In this document: piece after piece, positions 1-5,489 of the stretch
Numbering within the stretch: the stretch's first letter is position 1
Layout of the letters: each line of letters begins with the position of its first letter
From: Desulfosporosinus sp. UBA5188
Lineage (GTDB): Bacteria; Bacillota; Desulfitobacteriia; Desulfitobacteriales; Desulfitobacteriaceae
Length of the DNA stretch: 6,020 bases
Assembly: GCA_002413075.1 (NCBI GenBank)
Contig: DHWG01000173.1
Coordinates: 1 to 6,020, forward strand
Direction: 5' to 3'
Program-made: the position numbers and the translations under genes
The notes under the pieces: model-generated
Seen by the model: the letters and a program-made list of their open reading frames with translations, nothing else
The model's database searches: none
Told to the model about the DNA's origin: nothing

Positions 1-27
1 GGCTAATAGTTCATCGTTTCTAAACAC

Positions 28-82
28 AATACTTGTTATTTTATAGACAGAGTAATATAATGTCTATAAAATAACAAGTATT
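28..82. repeat. Perfect 22-bp inverted repeat around a promoter
   Basis: The arms at 28-49 and 61-82 are exact reverse complements over 22 bases, separated by 11 bases (50-60). The -35 element of the promoter for the gene at 102 lies in the left arm, and the -10 element lies in the spacer and first base of the right arm. The likely transcription start falls inside the right arm, so the transcript would lack the left arm. The repeat would then act as a DNA operator rather than an RNA hairpin. A transcript entering from upstream could still form the hairpin and stop there, but no clear T-run follows it on the plus strand. The operator role is inference. Confidence 0.85.
33..61 (+). promoter_or_regulatory. 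Sigma-A-type promoter for the DUF2087/GIY-YIG gene
   Basis: TTGTTA at 33-38 and TATAAT at 56-61 are separated by 17 bp, a near-consensus vegetative promoter. The start site would be near 68, giving a leader of about 34 nt before the ATG at 102. It sits entirely within the inverted repeat at 28-82, so a dimeric protein bound there would cover both promoter elements. Confidence 0.7.
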
Positions 83-101
83 ATTAGGATGTGTTTACCA
101 G

Positions 102-1208
102 ATGAATATTTCGGAGCTATTTTGGAATGCCACCTTTGAAGACCTAAAATGTGGCTATGTTCAAGAAAAGGGTCACTACGTATGCCTCCTCTGTGGTAAC
201 AAAATCGAGCAGGGGATTGTCTATCCCGAAAACGGGGTTCTCTATGAAGCAGGCAGATATATGCAACGCCATATTGATCAGGTTCATCAGTCAGTGTTTA
301 ACTATTTAACCCAGTTAGATAAAAAAGTTACGGGTCTAACAGAGCATCAGACCAGCCTAATTCGACTTTTTTATGAGGGAAAAAGTGACGAAGAAGTCCA
401 AAAAGAATTAGGTATCGGTAGTGCGTCGACCATTCGCAATCACCGTTTCACCTTAAAAGAGAAAGAACGTCAGTCGAAAGTCTATTTAGTGATGATGGAC
501 CTCCTAAAAGAGAAAGTTAAACCTGCTACGTCCTTTATAAACCCGCCTAAAACTGCAAAAATGCTGGAAGACCGCTTATTAAAGAAGCTCTTTCCCGAAG
601 GCACGGATGGCCCCTTAAAGACCTTCTCTATCAAGGAAAAGCATAAGCTCGTTGTCTTACAAGAGATTGTAACGCGGTTTCAAGATGAGCAGACCTATTC
701 TGAGCAGGAAATTAATCAGATTTTGAAAGTTGTTTATCACGATTTCGCAACCCTAAGAAGGTCTTTAATTGAATATAATTTCCTAGATAGAACGCCAGAT
801 GGCAGCCAGTATTGGCTGAAAACCGGATCTGTTCGTAAGGAGGAACAAATCATGGACCGAAAAGAAGAACTAAAGAGGCTATATAAAGAAACCAAAATCG
901 AGGCCGGGGTCTATCAGGTCAAGAACACCATCAACGGTAAGATTCTTGTTGAAAGCACCCCGAATCTAAAAACTATCAATGGGAAACGATTTTGTTTAGA
1001 TATGGGCACGTACCAGAACAAGCGACTTCAACATGAGTTGCAAGAATTTGAGGCAAAGGTCTTTGAGTTTGAGGTCTTAGAAGTCTTAAAAGCGCCCAAA
1101 GAAGGCTACTTTGATCCCAAAGATGCCCTGAAGAAACTTAAGGTAAAATGGTTAGAGAAACTTCAGCCCTATGAAGAACGTGGCTATAACACACTTAAGC
1201 CGCAATAA
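102..1208 (+). CDS. DUF2087 domain protein with LuxR-like HTH and C-terminal GIY-YIG domain
   Basis: This 368-residue protein is probably a DNA-binding regulator; its target is unknown. Residues 28-62 look like a zinc finger: C28-x2-C31, then H57 and H62. Residues about 76-120 resemble a LuxR-type helix-turn-helix. Residues about 162-240 match the DUF2087 style (FSIKEKHKLVVLQEI ... YWL). Residues 251-360 form a GIY-YIG-like domain with GVY at 269-271, NGK at 278-280, R296 and a closing KLQPYEERGYN. The second signature reads LVEST where YVGST-like sequence is usual, so nuclease activity is doubtful. GIY-YIG domains attached to LuxR/ArsR-type regulators are a known but uncharacterised group. 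The ATG at 102 has only a modest AGGA (86-89) 12 nt upstream, yet no better start is in frame. The gene has its own promoter and converges on the 805-residue gene. A strong internal Shine-Dalgarno precedes Met251. Confidence 0.88.
   Translation: MNISELFWNATFEDLKCGYVQEKGHYVCLLCGNKIEQGIVYPENGVLYEAGRYMQRHIDQVHQSVFNYLTQLDKKVTGLTEHQTSLIRLFYEGKSDEEVQKELGIGSASTIRNHRFTLKEKERQSKVYLVMMDLLKEKVKPATSFINPPKTAKMLEDRLLKKLFPEGTDGPLKTFSIKEKHKLVVLQEIVTRFQDEQTYSEQEINQILKVVYHDFATLRRSLIEYNFLDRTPDGSQYWLKTGSVRKEEQIMDRKEELKRLYKETKIEAGVYQVKNTINGKILVESTPNLKTINGKRFCLDMGTYQNKRLQHELQEFEAKVFEFEVLEVLKAPKEGYFDPKDALKKLKVKWLEKLQPYEERGYNTLKPQ
837..854 (+). promoter_or_regulatory. Internal Shine-Dalgarno and ATG able to start the GIY-YIG domain alone
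   Basis: AAGGAGG at 837-843 lies 8 nt before an in-frame ATG at 852 (Met251). This is a far better initiation signal than the one at the annotated start. Translation from here would give a 118-residue protein (852-1208) consisting only of the GIY-YIG domain, beginning MDRKEELKRLY. That beginning is like those of stand-alone members of this family. Two readings fit: a shorter second product is made from the same mRNA, or the site is a relic of fusion between two once-adjacent genes. The motif also encodes the linker KEEQ, so chance cannot be excluded. Confidence 0.55.
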
Positions 1209-1220
1209 TGAGCGCTTTGT

Positions 1221-3638
1221 TTAAGACTTCAAGCGAGCCGCTCGCTTTTCTTTCGTGTTTAATAAAATCAGAGCAATGGTGATCGCAGTTAACACTAAAC
1301 CAAATGTAGTGGCAATCCCAAAAGCTATAGCGGTAGCGGGAACATAATAGGATAACATGCCTGACGTTTTTATATAGCCAACCCCGAATAATAGAGAACG
1401 AATTCCTGGGATAAAAGTCACTTGATACATAATATGCCCAGCTAGGACTAACGGCGTAACGGCAAAAATTAACTTAACACGTTGGGAAGCGGCTTTCGTT
1501 TTAAAGGGTTGGGCGATCAACCAAGAGAGCATACCTCCGACAATCCCTGCCCCCCAATAACACAGACTAAACCAAACTTTCCATGACGTTTCAGGCCATA
1601 TCCCATGGAGCGGTGCAAAGTAATTTAGGGGAACTAATATAGCCAACATAACCCCAATCAAGACAACGTATCCCTGGTTCACGCGAACTAAATGCCATAC
1701 CTCACGACCCGCGAGCCTTAAATTAACCTGCACAGAACCATTCGGACAATTCCGTACACAGTTGAAGCACAATTTGCAATCTAAATTATTATCTAAATAC
1801 GGAAGATGTTGGGACATTGGGCAGCCTGGAACGTCTCCCTTACCTACGTAGCACTCAAACGTCGTGCACTTATTCAGACAAACTGTGGTATCCGCACGAA
1901 CCTCCAACATGGAACCTATGGAAGCCGTCCCGATAAAGCCTCCCAAGGGGCAAAAATGTCGGCACCAAGTATGGCGTGGATAGAGGACCGCGATAAGAAT
2001 CGCACTAGCCTGGATTGATATTAACAAGACGGCTGTGTAACTGGGATTGAGACGCATGTTGGTGATTACTTCAACCCAAAAGATCATAAGAAACAGAAAA
2101 CTGACAACGAGGTAATCAAATTTTATGATAGGCCGTGGAATGGCATAGTTCTTATGCACCCTTTTTTGCACAAAATTCATAATTGTAGAAAACGGGCAGA
2201 CTGTGCACCACAATCTCCCTAAGAACGGGGAAATGATGGCAAGAGTCGGCCACCACAATCCCCAAACTAACGCGAAGATTTTTGTGGAGACGGCAACTTC
2301 AGGAGAAAAAAGCAATAAACAAACTAACGCAATAAACAAAGTTGCGGCAGCTAGCCTGACCCATCCAAGAAACGTCCCTTTCTTTAGTAATTTTTCAAGC
2401 CTTGGCCACGCTAAAAGGTTTAAAGTATATCCGTTTTGTTGGGCCGTGGGACCAAAGAAGATCTGTTCTAGCCCAATCACACCGTCTTGTGCGATATAGA
2501 AGGCTCTTTCAATGACTTGAATTAACTCCGAAACATTTCCCTGATTGTAATGATGAGAGAGTAACAGTTGAGTCGCTTCCGGCTTCAGCGTCGGGACGTT
2601 TCGATGGTTCTTCTGGGCCAGTTTTTCCAGGAATCCTTGAGCAAGAATGGGAATATCGCGTTTATGCTTCCGTAAAGGAGCGATCTCATACGTATGAGTA
2701 AAACATTTTCGTAGTTCCGGAATGATAATTTTACCCAAATCATCAGGTTCAACGTGCATACTTCCGATAATGAAACATTTGTTTTTCTGCAAGGTGATTG
2801 CTTGGGCAAGCTTAAGCTGAGTATGGGGAGATATGAGGTTTATTCCTCCGATAAACAAGGTTCCCCCCTCAGCAATATCGAAAAGATTGGAGTTGTGAAG
2901 GGCGGAGGGGTCTTGCTGGACGGCGGGCTCCATAATTAAGTCCTTCCATTGCTCGTCGAATCGTGATCCGTCCACAACAACGAAGGGGGCTTCTTTACCA
3001 GATTGGCGTTGATGCACGTACCAAGCCATCATCTGGCGACCAGTACCCCGTTCACCCGTTATAAGCAGGTTTCCCTCGGGCTGAGCCAGCTCTTCCAGTT
3101 TCCGTTCAACCTCAGCCGTCGTGCGAGTACCACCCCAAAGCCCATAGAACTTATTCTTATATTGCGTAAGCTGCAAAGCAGACCGTAAAATTTCCTTATA
3201 TTTGGCTTCAGATAAAATAAGGTTCGTTTCATTCAGTTCTTTAGATAATCGTCCAATGAACGTTTGGTAAAGTTTCGGCCACCTTAGTAGCATGCGCGCA
3301 AAGCTTTCGGCATCCAACACTAGGACTTGGCATTTTTCTTGGCAAAGGATTGTTTTTGAAGCGGCCCGACCATTCAGCAATGAGAACTCTCCAAAGGTAT
3401 CTCCTGGCCCTAAAGAATTGACACGCCACAAACCATGTCCTTCTTTATGGACCATAACATCCGCTTTTCCCTTGGTCAGTATATAAAAGGGATGCTCTTC
3501 CTGACCCTGCTTGATAATCTCAGAGCCTAAATCATAGGTTTCCCATTGAAAGTGACTCGCTAGCTCCGCTAATTCAGGGGATGACAAATCGGAAAACAGC
3601 TCAGTGTTTGATAGACTATAAACTTTATCATCACCCAT
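1221..3638 (-). CDS. Cyclic-nucleotide-binding / degenerate sigma54-type AAA+ / NosR-NapH-like membrane polyferredoxin fusion
   Basis: This 805-residue protein has three parts. Residues about 13-135 form a CRP/FNR-type nucleotide-binding domain that keeps the phosphate-binding G83-E84 and R91. Residues about 170-396 follow the sigma54-activator AAA+ fold (EGGTLFIGGI, PLRKHKRDIPILA, GNVSELIQVIERA). Residues about 424-793 form a membrane module with roughly eight helices (near 424-446, 452-475, 507-527, 534-553, 655-675, 688-709, 721-741, 765-793). Cysteine motifs are C478-x2-C481P and C559-x3-C563P after membrane helices, then C587, C591, C596, C606P and a textbook C621-x2-C-x2-C-x3-C631P cluster, as in NosR/NapH-like electron-transfer proteins. 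No C-terminal DNA-binding helix-turn-helix is present. The AAA+ part lacks key catalytic residues (see findings). I infer a ligand-responsive membrane iron-sulfur protein; the ligand and redox partner are unknown. The ATG at 3638 has only a weak ribosome site and overlaps the end of a leader ORF, suggesting coupled translation. Confidence 0.88.
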   Translation of the reverse strand: MGDDKVYSLSNTELFSDLSSPELAELASHFQWETYDLGSEIIKQGQEEHPFYILTKGKADVMVHKEGHGLWRVNSLGPGDTFGEFSLLNGRAASKTILCQEKCQVLVLDAESFARMLLRWPKLYQTFIGRLSKELNETNLILSEAKYKEILRSALQLTQYKNKFYGLWGGTRTTAEVERKLEELAQPEGNLLITGERGTGRQMMAWYVHQRQSGKEAPFVVVDGSRFDEQWKDLIMEPAVQQDPSALHNSNLFDIAEGGTLFIGGINLISPHTQLKLAQAITLQKNKCFIIGSMHVEPDDLGKIIIPELRKCFTHTYEIAPLRKHKRDIPILAQGFLEKLAQKNHRNVPTLKPEATQLLLSHHYNQGNVSELIQVIERAFYIAQDGVIGLEQIFFGPTAQQNGYTLNLLAWPRLEKLLKKGTFLGWVRLAAATLFIALVCLLLFSPEVAVSTKIFALVWGLWWPTLAIISPFLGRLWCTVCPFSTIMNFVQKRVHKNYAIPRPIIKFDYLVVSFLFLMIFWVEVITNMRLNPSYTAVLLISIQASAILIAVLYPRHTWCRHFCPLGGFIGTASIGSMLEVRADTTVCLNKCTTFECYVGKGDVPGCPMSQHLPYLDNNLDCKLCFNCVRNCPNGSVQVNLRLAGREVWHLVRVNQGYVVLIGVMLAILVPLNYFAPLHGIWPETSWKVWFSLCYWGAGIVGGMLSWLIAQPFKTKAASQRVKLIFAVTPLVLAGHIMYQVTFIPGIRSLLFGVGYIKTSGMLSYYVPATAIAFGIATTFGLVLTAITIALILLNTKEKRAARLKS
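1231..1249 (+). terminator. Intrinsic terminator of the DUF2087 gene, inside the opposing reading frame
   Basis: AAGCGAG (1231-1237) pairs with CTCGCTT (1241-1247) around a 3-nt loop. It continues on the plus strand into TTCTTTCGTGTTT. It lies 23 nt past the stop codon of the plus-strand gene and also encodes the basic C-terminal tail (EKRAARLKS) of the converging minus-strand protein. Confidence 0.6.
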
Positions 3639-3696
3639 AGATTCTTGCCACAGGATGCCTAAGCACCGTTTTCAAGGTCTCTGGTTTGCTCTTCAT
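3631..3696 (-). CDS. Putative 21-codon leader ORF overlapping the start of the 805-residue gene
   Basis: A short reading frame starts at ATG 3696 with GGAG (3708-3705) 8 nt upstream. It encodes 21 residues, beginning MKSKPETLK and ending RHPVARIYG, and stops at TGA 3633-3631. The main gene starts at 3638, so the two frames overlap by 8 bases (ATGGGTGA). The main start has no good Shine-Dalgarno of its own, while the short ORF does. That arrangement fits translational coupling, with ribosomes finishing the leader and restarting on the long gene. I recognise no family. It could be a regulatory leader peptide, or a chance ORF. Confidence 0.45.
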   Translation of the reverse strand: MKSKPETLKTVLRHPVARIYG

Positions 3697-3725
3697 TTTA
3701 AGCACTCCAAATCTTCCAACTCGTT

Positions 3726-3760
3726 TTGTTACCATTTATAATATCATGGTTGCAGAACAA
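3726..3760 (-). promoter_or_regulatory. Candidate activator-dependent promoter/operator of the 805-residue gene
   Basis: On the minus strand TATAAA (3740-3735), overlapping TATTAT (3743-3738), is a plausible -10. Nothing resembling TTGACA is found at 16-18 bp upstream, so an activator may be required. The -10 is flanked by a loose dyad: TTGTT/AACAA (3726-3730, 3756-3760) outside ACCAT/ATGGT (3731-3735, 3746-3750), with a 5-nt asymmetry. The regulator is not identifiable. Confidence 0.25.
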
Positions 3761-3789
3761 AATCCCCATTTTCTGTTTCTAACTTAATA

Positions 3790-3835
3790 AAATCGATAAG
3801 GGGGATCCTCACGCGAGGATCCCCCTTATCGATTT
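3790..3835 (-). terminator. Strong hairpin terminator after the broken HTH gene
   Basis: A perfect 21-bp stem (3790-3810 with 3815-3835) encloses a 4-nt loop (3811-3814). The core GGGGGATCCTC pairs with GAGGATCCCCC. On the minus strand the stem runs into ATTTTATTAAG, and it begins 19 nt past the stop of the repaired HTH frame, so it reads best as that gene's terminator. It also insulates the downstream 805-residue gene. The plus-strand exit (GATTTAAAG) is a poor T-run. Confidence 0.8.
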
Positions 3836-3854
3836 AAAGAGCTTTCAAAACTTC

Positions 3855-4075
3855 TTAAGCGTGTTGGTAGTGATACCCGTCCTTAATCAACATCCTCTTA
3901 ACTTTAGTCAACTCCGTGGGGTCAAAGAAATGTACTTCTTTTCCACTGCGAATAGTCCAAATCCGTGGCAATAATGCCCTTCCTTAATAAGTTTTTTAAA
4001 TTTAAAACTTGATACTTCGAGATAATATGTAGCCTCTTTAGTATTTAATAAGGAATATTTATATTGCGGGGTCAT
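3855..4075 (-). pseudogene. Excisionase-like helix-turn-helix gene with a one-base frameshift
   Basis: The ATG at 4075 has a good Shine-Dalgarno (GAGGTG, about 7 nt upstream). The first frame runs 33 meaningful residues (LLNTKEATYYLEVSSFKFKKLIKEG), typical of small excisionase/MerR-like HTH proteins. As it stands it then drifts out of sense and stops at 3910-3908 after 55 codons. Shifting frame by one base at the GGG at 3979-3977 restores a continuous family-like ending (ALLPRIWTIRSGKEVHFFDP, then TELTKVKRMLIKDG) to TAA at 3857-3855, for a 73-residue product. One missing G explains it. Proteins of this type act as recombination directionality factors or small DNA-binding regulators; no integrase lies nearby in the window. 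It may be a true pseudogene, a sequencing error or, less likely, programmed frameshifting. Confidence 0.75.
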
Positions 4076-4150
4076 TGGCTGCCACCTCTTTCATAAATTC
4101 TTATCCAAACACAACAAAATACGTCACACTCTACTACTTCTTCAAGTATA

Positions 4151-4179
4151 TTGATAATATATTCAAATTTAGAGTTCAA
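4151..4179 (-). promoter_or_regulatory. Candidate promoter for the small HTH gene
   Basis: On the minus strand TTGAAC (4179-4174) and TATCAA (4156-4151) are 17 bp apart, each matching four of six consensus bases. The start site would be near 4144, about 70 nt before the ATG at 4075. The region is very AT-rich, so chance matches are likely. Confidence 0.35.
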
Positions 4180-4385
4180 TAATAAGTCATGAGTTTCATG
4201 AAAAGTGGTTGGCCTTCTGTCCTCATTTTTCACCTTCAATACTATTTTATAGTCTTATACTATCAAACCATTGTTAGCCCACGGCTAAGGAACTGTAAAA
4301 TTTATGTTAAAATTCTATTAAATCAGCTTGAAACTATGAAATATGGTCATAATTTACCGACCACATTTTACAAATGACACTAAAA
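4180..4385. other. AT-rich intergenic stretch with small dyads, no supported gene
   Basis: This lies between the divergent HTH and speD promoters. I see no credible gene. Visible structure includes ACTAT-ttt-ATAGT-cttat-ACTAT around 4241-4263, where the middle arm could pair with either neighbour. There is also a 6-bp hairpin TTAGCC-cac-GGCTAA at 4274-4288 and GGTC/GACC arms near 4347-4364. A possible extra plus-strand promoter is TTGTTA at 4271-4276 with TAAAAT at 4296-4301, but its 19-bp spacing is long. Confidence 0.4.
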
Positions 4386-4415
4386 TTGTATTTTATCCTA
4401 AAAAAGCCTTATAAT
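4386..4415 (+). promoter_or_regulatory. speD promoter
   Basis: TTGTAT (4386-4391) and a perfect TATAAT (4410-4415) are separated by 18 bp. The start would be near 4422, giving a leader of about 57 nt. That leader holds a small dyad, ACTCA-gctag-TGAGT (4441-4455), just before the Shine-Dalgarno. I recognise no riboswitch fold in it. Confidence 0.7.
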
Positions 4416-4478
4416 TAGAAATGGACTAATCGTCACAATAACTCAGCTAGTGAGTGCTAATAAGTTTGGAGGACATAA

Positions 4479-5291
4479 ATGGAGATTAAATCACTCAAAA
4501 AACTTAAGTTATACGGTTTTAACAACCTTACAAAAACTCTCAGTTTTAATATGTATGATATCTGCTATGCAAAGACACCTGAGCACCGCCAAGCCTATAT
4601 TGAGTACATCGATGAAGAATACAATTCAGATCGTCTAGCTAGGATTCTTACGGATGTCGCTAATATTATCGGTGCGCATGTTTTAAATATTGCCAAACAG
4701 GATTATGACCCCCAAGGGGCAAGTGTCACCATGCTTGTTTCTGAAGGTCAAGAGACCGACACCGTATCAAGCGAACTCTTAAACACCACAGATTCCTCAC
4801 CTTCCACCGTTGTCGCACATCTAGATAAAAGCCATATCACAGTTCACACCTACCCTGAAAATCACCCCAGTAAAGGGGTCACAACCTTTAGAGCAGACAT
4901 TGACGTATCAACCTGTGGTAAAATTTCTCCTCTAGCAGCCCTCAATTACCTAGTGGCTAATTTTTCCTCAGACATAGCCATCATCGACTACCGAGTTAGA
5001 GGATTTACCCGAGATTTAAAGGGAAAGAAAATTTTCATTGACCATAAAATCAATTCGATTCAAAACTATCTATCAAAAGAAAAAAGAGATCTCTATCATA
5101 TGATTGATGTGAATGTTTATCAAGAGAATATTTTCCATACTAAAATGATGTTAAAAGAGTTTGATTTGGATAATTATTTATTCGGTATGGCAAAAAAAGA
5201 ACTCATTCCCAGTGAAAAGAAAAAAATTAAACAAAGTCTCATCAGAGAAATGGGAGAGATCTTCCATGGAAAAAACATACCAAAATTTTAA
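4479..5291 (+). CDS. speD: S-adenosylmethionine decarboxylase proenzyme, E. coli type
   Basis: SpeD removes the carboxyl group of S-adenosylmethionine, giving the aminopropyl donor for spermidine synthesis in the cytoplasm. It is made as a proenzyme that cuts itself to create a pyruvoyl cofactor. The 270-residue product closely follows the long E. coli-type enzyme (about 264 residues) end to end: FNNLTKTLSFNMYDICYAKT near the start, IAKQDYDPQGASVT, VVAHLDKSHITVHTYPE, STCG, IDYRVRGFTRD, FIDHKINSIQN and VNVYQENIFHTKM. Self-cleavage is expected between K117 and S118, and the catalytic cysteine is C146. The 28-residue interval between them is that of the E. coli enzyme. GGAGG at 4468-4472 lies 6 nt before the ATG. 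It has its own promoter and stands alone; no spermidine synthase gene (speE) lies beside it in the window, so the aminopropyltransferase must be encoded elsewhere. Confidence 0.97.
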   Translation: MEIKSLKKLKLYGFNNLTKTLSFNMYDICYAKTPEHRQAYIEYIDEEYNSDRLARILTDVANIIGAHVLNIAKQDYDPQGASVTMLVSEGQETDTVSSELLNTTDSSPSTVVAHLDKSHITVHTYPENHPSKGVTTFRADIDVSTCGKISPLAALNYLVANFSSDIAIIDYRVRGFTRDLKGKKIFIDHKINSIQNYLSKEKRDLYHMIDVNVYQENIFHTKMMLKEFDLDNYLFGMAKKELIPSEKKKIKQSLIREMGEIFHGKNIPKF

Positions 5292-5334
5292 CTTATAAGT
5301 CATTCTAATTGCATTTCATACTTATCCATAGGAA

Positions 5335-5378
5335 ATAGAGGAAATAGTCATTAATCATTCAATGACTATTTCCTCTAT
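5335..5378 (+). terminator. Hairpin after speD, probable terminator
   Basis: Arms of 18 bp (5335-5352 and 5361-5378) pair perfectly around an 8-nt loop, starting 43 nt after the speD stop. The exit (ATTACGTG) lacks a T-run, so it may be an inefficient terminator or mainly a 3'-end stabilising structure. The left arm contains a short internal duplication, GGAAATAGA followed by GGAAATAGT. Confidence 0.5.
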
Positions 5379-5427
5379 ATTACGTGTCGTTCAAGGCGTC
5401 AATAATTGCATCTAAAAATTTTAAAGA

Positions 5428-5461
5428 AAAGCAGAAAGAAGACAAATCTTCTTTCTGCTTT
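5428..5461 (-). terminator. Intrinsic terminator of the P-type ATPase gene
   Basis: A 15-bp perfect stem (5428-5442 with 5447-5461) closes on a 4-nt loop. On the minus strand it runs into TCTTTAAAATTTTTAG and begins 28 nt past the ATPase stop codon. On the plus strand the exit is TTTAAAATT, so it may back up termination of speD as well. Confidence 0.7.
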
Positions 5462-5489
5462 AAAATTAAGCGCTAATCAGGATAACTAA

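Noticed and set aside
49..77. Divergent minus-strand promoter mirrored by the inverted repeat
   Set aside because: The mirrored TTGTTA has only TACTCT at 17-bp spacing, a poor -10; no leftward gene is visible in the window.
1806..3486. Several 60-100 codon ORFs on both strands within the fusion gene
   Set aside because: All are shadows of the 805-residue reading frame, which is confirmed by conserved motifs throughout its length.
3752..3765. GG-N10-GC spacing (minus strand) resembling a sigma54 -24/-12 promoter upstream of the fusion gene
   Set aside because: Only the GG and CTGCA parts match; the rest of the TGGCAC element is absent, and such spacing occurs often by chance.
4150..4166. TTGA...TCAA dyad resembling an FNR-type site
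   Set aside because: The arms are 8 bases apart instead of the 6 expected for an FNR box, and the area is very AT-rich.
4201..4236. Possible 16-codon minus-strand peptide preceded by AAGGTG near 4230
   Set aside because: Too short, in AT-rich sequence and with no linked gene to explain it; likely chance.
4189..4377. Plus-strand 62-codon ORF upstream of speD
   Set aside because: No Shine-Dalgarno, AT-rich intergenic composition and no recognisable domain; it overlaps the region of candidate promoters.
4422..4478. Riboswitch in the speD leader
   Set aside because: Only a 57-nt leader with one 5-bp dyad; no recognised SAM or other aptamer core.
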